Source: Paenibacillus sp. JNUCC-31
GTDB taxonomy: Bacteria > Bacillota > Bacilli > Paenibacillales > Paenibacillaceae
DNA length: 64,000 nucleotides
Assembly (NCBI RefSeq): GCF_014844075.1
Contig: NZ_CP062165.1
Coordinates: 4,836,001-4,900,000 of the forward strand
Direction: 5' to 3'
Every line of letters begins with the position of its first letter. The stretch's first letter is position 1. The notes under the pieces were generated by a model. The model did no database searches. It worked only from the letters and a program-made list of their open reading frames with translations, and was not told the DNA's origin. The translations under genes were made by a program, and so were the position numbers. This document shows positions 52,323 through 60,820 of this stretch, one piece after another.

Positions 52323-53534
52323 ATGGACTTCTCGTGGAAGCGTAATCTGGTGATTTTGTGGATTGGTGTGTTTTTTTGCAGCACCGCTTATTCAATCTCC
52401 ATCCCATTTCTGCCCTTGTTTCTGAGTGGCGATCTGGGCGTTCGTGATCACCTGGAGTTCTGGTCAGGACTTGCCTTTGGCATCACATTTCTGGCAAGTG
52501 CACTGGTGTCTCCCTTCTGGGGATCACTGGCTGACAAATACGGACGCAAGCCAATGCTGATCCGGTCGGGATACAGCCTTGCGGTTTTGTATTTGATCAA
52601 TTATTTTGTGCAGGACCCCTATTCGCTAATCGTGGTTCGTTTGTTTCAGGGACTGCTGGCGGGGTTTGTTCCGGCGGCCATTGCGCTGGTGGGCACCAAC
52701 ACACCGGAAGAGAAGACAGGGTATGCACTGGGTATCATGTCTACAGCCGGGGCAACAGGGGGTATTATTGGCCCGTTAATTGGCGGGGTGGTAAGCCATT
52801 ATTACGGTAACCGGAATGCGTTTTTATTTTCAGCCATCGTGGTGTTGGTCTCCGCTCTGATCGCGACGTTCTGGGTAAAAGAAGAGAACTTCAACCGGAA
52901 CAAAGCCCGTTCCCACGTGATGGATGATATTCGGGAAGCCAGGGCCAATCGATTATTTATTACGGTGCTTGGCATGATGGGCATATGTACGTTCTCTGTC
53001 ATGATTCTGGAGCCATTATTGACCGTGTACGTGATGGAAATGGGCATTCAGCCTGATCGTGCCTCTCTCAGCTCGGGTATTATTTTCTCCGCAGTTGGTG
53101 TAGCAACGGTCATTATGGCACCGCGATGGGGTAAAATTGGTTCGCGAATCGGATATGGCAAAGTGCTGATCATTGGCCTCGTTGGTGGGGCGATTGGTAA
53201 CCTTCTGCAGTTTTTCACTACAGGTTATATCGGATTCGGCATATTGCGATTTGTGTATGGGCTGTTTTTCGCTGCGGTGTTCCCGGCGATTAATGCGATG
53301 ATTGTGCAAGTGACTGAACCTGGCTTCCGTGGCAGAGCATTCAGCCTGAATCAATCAGCTTCTCAGATCGGTACGATGGCAGGACCGATTATCGGTGGTG
53401 TTCTCGGTGGCTGGCTGCCGATTCGCTGGATTTTTATCATCAATGGAATTGCACTCCTGATTACCGCCATTGTGGCGAAATGGGCCAGACTGGAACATAA
53501 ATTGCCGGGAATGGGCAAATCTTTGTCGAAATAA
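52323..53534 (+). CDS. MFS drug-efflux-type transporter
   Basis: 403 residues, about twelve TM helices. Starts MDFSWKRNLVILWIGVFF; MFS loop motif WGSLADKYGRKPMLI between helices 2 and 3, and GTNTPEEKTGYALGIMSTAGATGGIIGPLIGG in helix 5 (antiporter motif C-like). Closest to MdtG/YttB-type exporters. The open frame extends to 52149, but ATG 52323 after GGAAAGGA gives the family start. Terminator at 53577. Confidence 0.9.
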   Translation: MDFSWKRNLVILWIGVFFCSTAYSISIPFLPLFLSGDLGVRDHLEFWSGLAFGITFLASALVSPFWGSLADKYGRKPMLIRSGYSLAVLYLINYFVQDPYSLIVVRLFQGLLAGFVPAAIALVGTNTPEEKTGYALGIMSTAGATGGIIGPLIGGVVSHYYGNRNAFLFSAIVVLVSALIATFWVKEENFNRNKARSHVMDDIREARANRLFITVLGMMGICTFSVMILEPLLTVYVMEMGIQPDRASLSSGIIFSAVGVATVIMAPRWGKIGSRIGYGKVLIIGLVGGAIGNLLQFFTTGYIGFGILRFVYGLFFAAVFPAINAMIVQVTEPGFRGRAFSLNQSASQIGTMAGPIIGGVLGGWLPIRWIFIINGIALLITAIVAKWARLEHKLPGMGKSLSK

Positions 53535-53576
53535 ACGATAATGATCCATGGGCAAAAGAGTAGAAGATATGTAGAG

Positions 53577-53612
53577 AAGATGGCTCCGTAAGTTACGGAA
53601 GTCATCTTTTTC
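53577..53612 (+). terminator. intrinsic terminator
   Basis: AAGATGGCTCCGTA / TACGGAAGTCATCTT with a small bulge, 3-base loop and T-run, after the MFS gene. Confidence 0.8.
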
Positions 53613-53642
53613 TGTGCGGATTTTTCCATTCTTTAATAATAT

Positions 53643-53677
53643 AAAAACAAAAAGAAACCTCGGTGTGAAGAGGTTTC
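53643..53677 (-). terminator. intrinsic terminator of the small-gene operon
   Basis: Minus strand GAAACCTC...GAGGTTTC (8 bp, 8-base loop) followed by TTTTTG; 46 bases after the 53723 stop. Confidence 0.75.
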
Positions 53678-53722
53678 CTGTGTTAGTATTTGGAAGCCGA
53701 TTCCAAGCCATTTGAATGCAGC

Positions 53723-53923
53723 CTACTTTCGGTTTCGAGCAGATGCATTCTTCGAAGATTGTTCTTCCTTGGGAATGGCATGCTCCACAGCATCAAGCTG
53801 ATCCTCATCTTTTAATGCTCCCGGGAAAGATTCTTCCGTGAACAGTCCGAATCCCGGATCAATATCCCGTTCGGTCACCAGGTTATCAGGCTCGTGTACA
53901 TCTCGTTTGTGTTTATCCTTCAT
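53723..53923 (-). CDS. small acidic hypothetical protein
   Basis: 66 residues, soluble, rich in Asp/Glu/Lys: MKDKHKRDVHEPDNLVTERDID, GFGLFTEESFPGALKDEDQLD. AAGGAGGTGC precedes the ATG. Last of three small minus-strand genes, 29 bases after the next one. No family recognised. Confidence 0.65.
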   Translation of the reverse strand: MKDKHKRDVHEPDNLVTERDIDPGFGLFTEESFPGALKDEDQLDAVEHAIPKEEQSSKNASARNRK

Positions 53924-53952
53924 CGTGTTTGCACCTCCTTATCAGGCTAGGG

Positions 53953-54336
53953 TTACACGTGTTCGCGCCGTGGTGGGTTATCGCCCTCAGGTTTGGCATC
54001 TGCACCGGCACCGTTCAGCAGGTCTGTACCGTGCAGCGCATCCGGATCGGGTGCAGCTGGATCAACCGGACTGTCCGGTTGCAGAAGATCGGCATCAGGT
54101 ACGGATTCAAGCGGCGTTTCTGCCAAGCGGGAATCCAATTCCTGTTCCTTCACAGCTGTCGCAGCTGCAGGCGGCATACCCACCATATCCTCGGTATTGA
54201 TTCGTCTTCCGGAAACTTCATCAAAGGTATCCATATCTCCTTCAGGAACCTCCGTTTCCGGTGGAATATCACGTAACCTCTGATATCGGTCGTAATAGCG
54301 ATCGCTCTCTTCATTGCTGATCGGTTTGTCTGACAT
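53953..54336 (-). CDS. hypothetical protein, Asp/Pro/Ala-rich
   Basis: 127 residues, no TM or signal. Begins MSDKPISNEESDRYYDRYQRL; the second half is low-complexity and acidic (SPVDPAAPDPDALHGTD). Likely disordered. GGGAG before ATG 54336 (frame opens 54345). Middle gene of the three small minus-strand genes. Confidence 0.6.
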   Translation of the reverse strand: MSDKPISNEESDRYYDRYQRLRDIPPETEVPEGDMDTFDEVSGRRINTEDMVGMPPAAATAVKEQELDSRLAETPLESVPDADLLQPDSPVDPAAPDPDALHGTDLLNGAGADAKPEGDNPPRREHV

Positions 54337-54418
54337 AAGTAACACTCCCTTTCAGTGGGTTATATTCAATGGTTGTTTGTTTCAGTATGATTCCCTTGAG
54401 TTGCCAAAAAGCTACGAC

Positions 54419-54580
54419 TTAAAATTTGGGAAATACATACTTGACCAGAAAGTACAGGAAACCGAAAAAAATAATGATATAAGCTGCATATTTGATAAAT
54501 GTGGAAGCGACTCTGCTCGAGTCTGACTTATGTTGAATGTCTTTATGTTCTACCTCTACCGTTTTGTGTGGCTCGTTCAT
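54419..54580 (-). CDS. small tail-anchored membrane protein
   Basis: 53 residues: charged N-terminus MNEPHKTVEVEHKDIQH and a C-terminal helix at about 29-50 (FIKYAAYIIIFFGFLYFLV). AAGGAGATG before ATG 54580 shows the real start (the frame opens at 54655). Function unknown. Confidence 0.65.
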   Translation of the reverse strand: MNEPHKTVEVEHKDIQHKSDSSRVASTFIKYAAYIIIFFGFLYFLVKYVFPKF

Positions 54581-54726
54581 TCGAATCATCTCCTTAAAGG
54601 GTAAGTGTTTGCTTTGAAGAACCATTACACCTGGAAGGGAAGCTTGAATCGCCATGGGTGGTTTGCAGCATTTGATGTTTTCCCTATGTTATGATTAGAC
54701 ATGCAAAGTTGAGGGAGGGATTTCAA

Positions 54727-55008
54727 TTGGATTGGTATACGCTAGGCAATATGATCACTCGAATCCGAATTGGGCAGAAGGCATCTACGCCTGGTTTTTC
54801 CCGTACCGTTATTCGCCGTCCAGATGGGCTGTTCTGGGTAGGCGGAATATGGTCAGGACAGGTTGTCCAGTTACGGGATTATCTTTTCTCAGATATATGG
54901 ACCATCTATGACGATGAGGAAACGGAGCAATGGTTGGAATTCCGTACCGACGTTGAACAGAAAGAGCGTGAAATGATTGAAAACCAGTTCGAAGATTTGC
55001 GCGGTTAA
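54727..55008 (+). CDS. hypothetical protein, 93 residues
   Basis: TTG start 7 bases after GAGGGAGGG. Reads LDWYTLGNMITRIRIGQKA, FWVGGIWSGQVVQLRDYLFSDIWTIYDDEE and an acidic tail; small alpha/beta protein without signal peptide. The open frame begins at 54691 but without a ribosome site. No family recognised. Confidence 0.6.
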   Translation: MDWYTLGNMITRIRIGQKASTPGFSRTVIRRPDGLFWVGGIWSGQVVQLRDYLFSDIWTIYDDEETEQWLEFRTDVEQKEREMIENQFEDLRG

Positions 55009-55172
55009 CAGAAAGAATCCTCGAATTTCCGATAGAGAAATGGAAAAAGAACGATATATTTACTAAAATATGAATTTTCATTTTCCTCCAAGAAGGTGAC
55101 ACGTTAAACCATGGCGAATGATAAATGAGAGGACTTGGGGTTAGAGAAAATAAGAACTTTGAGGTGCTGTAA

Positions 55173-57074
55173 ATGAAAAATGTGCCCAAAGCTATCAGCA
55201 TCTTATGGATGAGCCTGTTGATTATGCTCTGCTTGCCGCACGGGATAATCTCAGCAAATGCAGGAGAGGTTAAGAGACCTGTATCCATTACGGGATGGGA
55301 AGTAAAATGGGGGAACGCAAACGATCAGGGGTTCATTAGCGAGGTTCAAGGTTCGGACGAGATCTGGGAGAAGCAGAGCGCCGAAAAGATGGAATACAGC
55401 ATCATTGATCCACCTTCAGGCTCGCTTTGGACTCGTGTGACTATTCCTGAAATAAGCGATGATAGCTCGGCAATTCGCTTTGAGAATATTAAAGGGAATC
55501 ATATTGTAATCTACCTGGAAGATCGTAAGGTGTATGAGAACTATCATTACAATTATGATAACAATGCTGTATTGCTTCCCTTATCAAGTGAAAATTCTGG
55601 TGGAGCACTATATGTCTGGTCCGAGAATGAGAAAGGCAGACTTGGCATCTACGGAACGGTTCAGGTTGGGTCGTATGCTACATTGCAGGAAAAGTACATT
55701 CACAATGGATTACTTGATGTGATATTGGGGGCTACCTTTGTATTCACAGCCATTACCATGCTGAGCTGCACATTTTTCCTGGGCAAATTTCATAAAGGAT
55801 TGTGGATTTCGCTATGCATCGTAATGGGTTCCATTGGAACAATGATCATCACCTATTCGCAATTTTTATACACGTTCTACCAGGTTTACGGTAATCTATA
55901 CTCCGTATTGTTTGACTTGGCAATGCTGATGGGCATGCCTGCACTCTGTTATTTTTTTGAACAAATTATCGGACCAGGTCCTTATGGCATCTTCACCAAA
56001 CTGAGAAAATTCCAATTTATCTATTCCATAGTTGCTGTGGCTGCCCTGTTCATCAGTTTTATTTCCAGCGGTCAGTGGGACATATTCTACAGTGTGTTGG
56101 TTCAGAACGTGATTGGATTCATTCTCGTAGTCCTTTTGAGTATATTATTGATCGGCACAATCACCAAGGCGTTACAGCGGAACAGGGAAGCCATTTTGCT
56201 TGCTACGGGATTCGGCACATTTGCCTTAATCAGTGTTGCTGAACTACTGTGGTATTACCAGCGAAATGGAACCTATCACCTGATCTGGTGGAAATGGTCG
56301 ATGGTTGCCTTTGTAATTTCTCTTATTGCCATACTGGGAAGTCGATTTGCTGAAAAACATACCAAAGTGCTTGAATATTCCAAAGAATTGGAGTTGTTCA
56401 ATAATGAATTGCAGCGCTCTGAGAAAATGGAGATTATTAGTGAACTGGCAGCTTCGGTTGCCCATGAAGTTCGTAATCCGCTGCAGGTGACTCGAGGGTT
56501 CCTTCAACTCATGACGGAGCAGGAGGACAACAAAAACAAGGGATATGTGCGAATTGCTCTGGAGGAGCTGGATCGGGCTTCTGGCATTATTACCGATTTT
56601 CTTACGTTTGCCAAACCCGAGTTTGATCATATTACCTCTCTGAATATCGGGGATGAGTTTAACCATATTGAAGGCATTCTTGTACCAATGGCTAATCTGG
56701 AAGGTGGTAAAATTACAACCGATATTCCTCCGAATCTATGGATCAGAGGCAATTCTTCCAAGTTCAAACAGGCTTTTATCAATATAATTAAGAACAGTAT
56801 TGAAGCTTTGCAGGGACAAGGTCAGATTGATATCTGGGCCTATGCCCAGGATGGGTTCGTCAAAGTGCATGTCAGGGACAATGGGGAAGGCATGGATGAG
56901 GAAGCGCTGGTCCGGCTTGGAGAGCCATATTTCTCAAATAAAATTAAGGGAACGGGTCTTGGGATGATGGTCACCTTCCGAATCGTGGAGGCCATGCATG
57001 GGCAGATCAGCTTTACAAGCACAAAAGGGGTAGGAACGGAAGCTGTTGTATCTTTTGCCGAGTTCGTCGAATGA
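55173..57074 (+). CDS. orphan histidine kinase with 7TM-DISM-like sensor
   Basis: 633 residues. Signal peptide (1-29), extracytoplasmic beta-sandwich (about 31-175: SGSLWTRVTIPEI, NHIVIYLEDRKVYENYHY, ALYVWSENEKGRLGIYG), seven helices (about 180-395), then HisKA with His about 430 (ELAASVAHEVRNPLQVTRGF) and HATPase with N box NIIKNSIEAL, G1 DNGEGMDEE, G2 GTGLGMMV. No response regulator adjoins it. The HisKA sequence is of the sporulation-kinase type feeding Spo0F-like phosphorelays. It converges on the NHLP peptide gene, so peptide sensing is a possibility. Confidence 0.88.
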   Translation: MKNVPKAISILWMSLLIMLCLPHGIISANAGEVKRPVSITGWEVKWGNANDQGFISEVQGSDEIWEKQSAEKMEYSIIDPPSGSLWTRVTIPEISDDSSAIRFENIKGNHIVIYLEDRKVYENYHYNYDNNAVLLPLSSENSGGALYVWSENEKGRLGIYGTVQVGSYATLQEKYIHNGLLDVILGATFVFTAITMLSCTFFLGKFHKGLWISLCIVMGSIGTMIITYSQFLYTFYQVYGNLYSVLFDLAMLMGMPALCYFFEQIIGPGPYGIFTKLRKFQFIYSIVAVAALFISFISSGQWDIFYSVLVQNVIGFILVVLLSILLIGTITKALQRNREAILLATGFGTFALISVAELLWYYQRNGTYHLIWWKWSMVAFVISLIAILGSRFAEKHTKVLEYSKELELFNNELQRSEKMEIISELAASVAHEVRNPLQVTRGFLQLMTEQEDNKNKGYVRIALEELDRASGIITDFLTFAKPEFDHITSLNIGDEFNHIEGILVPMANLEGGKITTDIPPNLWIRGNSSKFKQAFINIIKNSIEALQGQGQIDIWAYAQDGFVKVHVRDNGEGMDEEALVRLGEPYFSNKIKGTGLGMMVTFRIVEAMHGQISFTSTKGVGTEAVVSFAEFVE

Positions 57075-57150
57075 CACTCGGCAGAAGCGTACAATGGCTT
57101 TTTTCGTTCACTACCCCATGTGTTATGAATACACGTTCAATTAAGCTTGC

Positions 57151-57393
57151 TTAACTTCTCCATGGTCCGCAGTTCACGTCATAATTCACTTTGGATGGAT
57201 TGGGAGGAATCACGAGAACATAATCGTTCTGTTGTTCTTCAACAGTACGAACTTGAATGTGTTCAGGAATATCAATGCCAAATGCTTCACGAAGCGCCTG
57301 CTTCGGATTGGAGTGCAGCTGTTGTCTAAAGTGCTCATCTGTCCAGGCTTTCTCAATAATATCCTCATGCAACGTTTTTTCTGATACCATCAT
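57151..57393 (-). CDS. NHLP-leader natural-product precursor peptide with C-terminal Trp
   Basis: 80 residues. Residues 5-62 match the nitrile-hydratase-like leader (NHLP) of RiPP precursors: EDIIEKAWTDEHFRQQL, NPKQALREAFGIDIPEHIQV, VLVIPPNP. The usual Gly-Gly end is absent; instead a short tail SKVNYDVNCGPWRS follows, with Cys75 and Trp78, third from the end. AAGGGA precedes ATG 57393 at 9 bases (frame opens at 57411). Lies 54 bases after an isoprenoid synthase gene on the same strand. No lanthionine, cyclodehydratase or radical-SAM enzyme is nearby. Confidence 0.8.
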   Translation of the reverse strand: MMVSEKTLHEDIIEKAWTDEHFRQQLHSNPKQALREAFGIDIPEHIQVRTVEEQQNDYVLVIPPNPSKVNYDVNCGPWRS

Positions 57394-57447
57394 CGTCAAC
57401 ATTCCCTTCATATTTAAAATTCAACTGAACCAGCTCGCCTCTTGTGA

Positions 57448-58395
57448 TCAGGAACCATGATGCTGCTCGCTCATCCAGTAATGAAACCCGCCTTGAAGTA
57501 GCATTTTCTTGTGCTGTTCAATGTTCTGAACAGCCTGTCCCAAAATGCTGCATAAGTAGGAATTAAACGCTTCGAGATGCGGAATTCCCAAGTTAGAAGA
57601 TGTTAATTTCATGTTATATTGTCTGGCGATGTTAACATATGAGTTCATGAATTGAGTATTGTACACATTATCATGTACACATTCGCTTACAGGATGAGCC
57701 GGGTAAGGGTGTTCCAATGCTGTGGATATGTGGGAGAGGAAGCTGTTGTAATTTCCATGCACAGCATCTTGTTTCGTATCTGTGAAGTCATCTGTCATCT
57801 GGAGTGTCATCAATGCAATATTGACGGCAGAACATACCGAAGTAATGCGATGCCCTTGTTCCAAAAGAAGGAGTGAACCAGCTGTTCCAAGCTGAAGTGG
57901 GGCGGCTTTTTGTGCGATTAACAACGGGCTTCTCTTGAAATAATCAATGGAGTTCTCACCGGTGACACTCATGGCCCAATCCTCGACGTACTGCCTGAAA
58001 TATGTCCAGAATGGAGAAGATAGGCTGAAAAGCTCCGAATATGCACAGAGGGCGTCCATATAGTATAGATTACCCAGTGATAACTTCAGTGTCGTATCTG
58101 CGGGGCGTTCATCCATAACTTCGTCCTGATTTAGAAAATATAACATATGCATGAGACAGGCAGTACTCAGTCTGTGTGCTTTCGCTTGGGGGAGTCCATC
58201 CGAGAGATGCATCCACAGCGGAATAATATAGCCAATATAGCTGTGACCCGAATCTCGTAACAAAGGATTGACCAAATGAATCTGTTCTAGTGCATGTTCT
58301 GACATTGGTTCAGGATATTTCTGTACCAGCTGCTCTGCCGCAGCGAACACCACCTCCACATCGGATTTAAACGGATCAAACCATTCTCTCCGCAT
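57448..58395 (-). CDS. class I isoprenoid synthase-like enzyme (possible ComQ analogue)
   Basis: 315 residues, all-helical. First Asp-rich motif NQDEVMDE (91-96) and second MTDDFTDTKQD (201-210), both after long helices as in type I prenyl/terpene synthases. Gene order synthase-then-peptide is that of comQ-comX, in which ComQ prenylates a Trp near the ComX C-terminus. Sequence identity with ComQ cannot be judged here; it could instead be a terpene or polyprenyl synthase unrelated to the peptide. Start ATG 58395 has GGGAAGGG at somewhat long spacing. Confidence 0.75.
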   Translation of the reverse strand: MRREWFDPFKSDVEVVFAAAEQLVQKYPEPMSEHALEQIHLVNPLLRDSGHSYIGYIIPLWMHLSDGLPQAKAHRLSTACLMHMLYFLNQDEVMDERPADTTLKLSLGNLYYMDALCAYSELFSLSSPFWTYFRQYVEDWAMSVTGENSIDYFKRSPLLIAQKAAPLQLGTAGSLLLLEQGHRITSVCSAVNIALMTLQMTDDFTDTKQDAVHGNYNSFLSHISTALEHPYPAHPVSECVHDNVYNTQFMNSYVNIARQYNMKLTSSNLGIPHLEAFNSYLCSILGQAVQNIEQHKKMLLQGGFHYWMSEQHHGS

Positions 58396-58615
58396 CGTTT
58401 GGTTACGCCCTTCCCGTGATAAAGTGATTAAGGACTATTTGACTAGATCATGAAGTTACTGTAAGTATACCGGAAATGAATTGAAAAAAATAGGAGGTTT
58501 AGTGATGAATTGTGAAAAAAATAATGACTTTTTGTATTTTTATGGCATAAAAAAGGGGAAGTTAGGCTCAAACTAAGAGAGCATAGGATTTTGACATATG
58601 AAAGGCGGCAGAGAA

Positions 58616-59353
58616 ATGAAATACAGATGGAAAATGTGGATGGCAGCCGGACTGGCAGCCATATTTATATCAACAACAAATGGACATATGGCGTTTGCTG
58701 ATTCGAACAGAATTGTTGAGGAGCCCCATGCGGTGATATCTTCCACCTCCACAAATCAGACCAAGCCTTGTATGCAGGCAAGCCATGGCCTGTTTATGAT
58801 TGGGGAGACCGCAGATTTACTCGGTATTGGGCTTCGGGACATGAAGGATCAGATGGAGCTTGGCAAAACGCTGACTCAGATTGCCAAAGAACGCAAGGGA
58901 CTTAGTGAAGAACAATTATTGGAGAAGCTGAAGCCGTCGCTTTCTCAGCGATTGGATAAAGCTGCTGAAGAAGGCTGTCTCACGAAAGAGCAGGCAGCAG
59001 CAGCCAAAGCGGGTATGGATACCAAGCTGAAGAAGGTAATCAATACACCTCTGCGGGAATTAAGACGTGAGTTTGTTCACCATGGCAGCAGACGTCCGAT
59101 GATGGACAAGGGAGCTATTGCGCGCTTTATCGGCATCACTCCAGAGCAACTTCATCAGCAGCTTCAGAGCGGGGAGTCGCTGGCTGAAATTGCTCAGGCA
59201 AAAGGCATCAGCGAAACGCAGCTGGTGGACAAGCTGAAGGAACAATTGACAGGTGACCTGAAGAGATTCGTCAATCAGAAAGGGAATGCACATCATGCTC
59301 CCGCTCCTCAGGATCCAGTACCCGGACGATCGGCTTCTACAGAAGTGAAGTGA
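58616..59353 (+). CDS. secreted protein with duplicated 'LGI...GKTLxxIA' module
   Basis: 245 residues. Signal peptide ending AFA-DS (about 30). Two copies of a helical module: residues about 67-105 (ADLLGIGLRDMKDQMELGKTL, TQIAKERKGLSEEQLLEKLK) and 172-212 (ARFIGITPEQLHQQLQSGESL, AEIAQAKGISETQLVDKLK), joined by a basic linker. AAAGGCGG precedes ATG 58616. Repeats look like small helical domains of unknown role in Paenibacillus secreted proteins. Divergent from the isoprenoid synthase gene. Confidence 0.75.
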   Translation: MKYRWKMWMAAGLAAIFISTTNGHMAFADSNRIVEEPHAVISSTSTNQTKPCMQASHGLFMIGETADLLGIGLRDMKDQMELGKTLTQIAKERKGLSEEQLLEKLKPSLSQRLDKAAEEGCLTKEQAAAAKAGMDTKLKKVINTPLRELRREFVHHGSRRPMMDKGAIARFIGITPEQLHQQLQSGESLAEIAQAKGISETQLVDKLKEQLTGDLKRFVNQKGNAHHAPAPQDPVPGRSASTEVK

Positions 59354-59360
59354 GAAAAGA

Positions 59361-59393
59361 AAGAGCGTCTTCCACAAGGAAGACGCTCTTTTT
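59361..59393. terminator. intrinsic terminator
   Basis: Perfect 13-bp stem AAGAGCGTCTTCC / GGAAGACGCTCTT with ACAA loop, T-run; serves the plus-strand gene and, less well, the minus-strand acyltransferase. Confidence 0.9.
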
Positions 59394-59406
59394 CATCCAA
59401 CGATGT

Positions 59407-60660
59407 CTAACTGGTTTCTGGGCTGCGATTAGAGCGGGCTGATGGATGAAGCTCAGGTGAACTTCTTTTGCCCAGAGCAACAGCACTTTCTTGCAGGCCC
59501 GGATGAATACGTTTTTTACGATACAGTCCGATGGTGAAGCGGGACCCGGGAAGTTTTGAAAGTCCCCAACTGATGGCAAGAGACAGTGCGGCAGTTACGA
59601 CGAACGACAGTAGTGTTATGGGCAGATGCCAGCCACTGATCTGGAGCGGTCTGGTGACATAAGCGATTCCATAGATGACCAGTGCATGAACAAGGTACCC
59701 ACCGAAGGAATATCGACCGATCCACGCCAGAAGACGTTGAAATGGTCTGTCTTTGTCACGCAGCAGTACAAGAAGTCCATAGAACATGAACAGCTGCGCC
59801 ATAATAATCAAGAATGTCGTCGGTTTCAGATAGGTTGAAATATTCAGGTTGACGACATCTCCTGATCCCCGCAGCACATCGTAACCTAACCAGATATACA
59901 TTCCAACGAACATACAAATCATCCAGGGCAGCACACGTGTAGTCCAGCTCCTCCAGCTATCGACCGACCAGGCACATACGGCGCCAAGCAAAAAGTAGAA
60001 CGAGTACATAATCCATGAATAGGAACGATATTCCAGCAAACTCGACCAGGGTTGGGTTAAGGCTGTTGTCCACCCGCCCATATCATAGTAGGACCACTTC
60101 ATCAGCAATGTGTACAGCGCTGACGCGGTGACAATCAGCACAATGACCGATTGCGTGGGATTAATACGGCTGAACTTTCCGATAGATCGTTGAATGAATT
60201 TGGCTCCTGTAAGAAACAGGGGGAACAAAATATAGAATTGGAACACCATAATGACAAACCACAGATGGTATCCTGTCTGTGGCAGGAACAGTTCGCGAAC
60301 AAGACTACGGAAGTCCGGCGTACCCGAAAGCCAGAACTCGGGGGTGAATATCCGTACGGACAACCAATAGATGAACGTCCATACCACAAAGGGCACATAG
60401 ATATCCCCAAACCGTTTACGAATAAACCGGGGGTAATCCGGTTTGGTGTGGCTGTGATGGTAGAACAAGAGTACTCCAGACAGAAACACAAATGTTGGCG
60501 TGCCAAAACGAGTCAGATGATAAATCATGATCAGCATGATGGAATCCGGTTGTTGAATATCAGGACGATATATATATTCCGCGATGTTATGCTGCATCAC
60601 AATGGCGAGAAATGCGAGGCCTCGCAGTTGGGTCCATTCCATGATTCGCGGTTTATTCAC
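59407..60660 (-). CDS. membrane acyltransferase, family 3 (OafA/YrhL-like)
   Basis: 417 residues with about ten helices. MEWTQLRGLAFLAIVMQHNI carries the catalytic R-G...H of acyltransferase-3 proteins; FGTPTFVFLSGVLLFY and FGGYLVHALVIYGI are other conserved parts. Transfers acyl groups to envelope glycans. GTG start with AAGGAGGAA upstream. Near LCP and PAP2 genes, fitting a cell-envelope cluster. Confidence 0.88.
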   Translation of the reverse strand: MNKPRIMEWTQLRGLAFLAIVMQHNIAEYIYRPDIQQPDSIMLIMIYHLTRFGTPTFVFLSGVLLFYHHSHTKPDYPRFIRKRFGDIYVPFVVWTFIYWLSVRIFTPEFWLSGTPDFRSLVRELFLPQTGYHLWFVIMVFQFYILFPLFLTGAKFIQRSIGKFSRINPTQSVIVLIVTASALYTLLMKWSYYDMGGWTTALTQPWSSLLEYRSYSWIMYSFYFLLGAVCAWSVDSWRSWTTRVLPWMICMFVGMYIWLGYDVLRGSGDVVNLNISTYLKPTTFLIIMAQLFMFYGLLVLLRDKDRPFQRLLAWIGRYSFGGYLVHALVIYGIAYVTRPLQISGWHLPITLLSFVVTAALSLAISWGLSKLPGSRFTIGLYRKKRIHPGLQESAVALGKRSSPELHPSARSNRSPETS

Positions 60661-60750
60661 GTGTATTCCTCCTTCGTGGTTCCGGAATTCATCATTTAAG
60701 GGTACCTGCTGAACATTAAGGCTGCATTAAATGGGGAAAATAGGTATAAG

Positions 60751-60775
60751 AAAAGACGGCCTTAGCCGCCTTTAA
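60751..60775 (-). terminator. intrinsic terminator of the LCP gene
   Basis: Minus strand AAAGGCGGC-ta-AGGCCGTCTTTTCTT hairpin (GGCGGC/GCCGTC-type with mismatches) and U-run, 46 bases after the LCP stop. Confidence 0.6.
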
Positions 60776-60820
60776 ATCAAAATTTATTGCTAAACTTGCT
60801 TCTTTTTGTTTTCATCCAAT

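Noticed and set aside
53838..54283. Plus-strand frames over the three small minus-strand genes
   Set aside because: Antisense to frames that each have clear ribosome sites, and with no start signals of their own.
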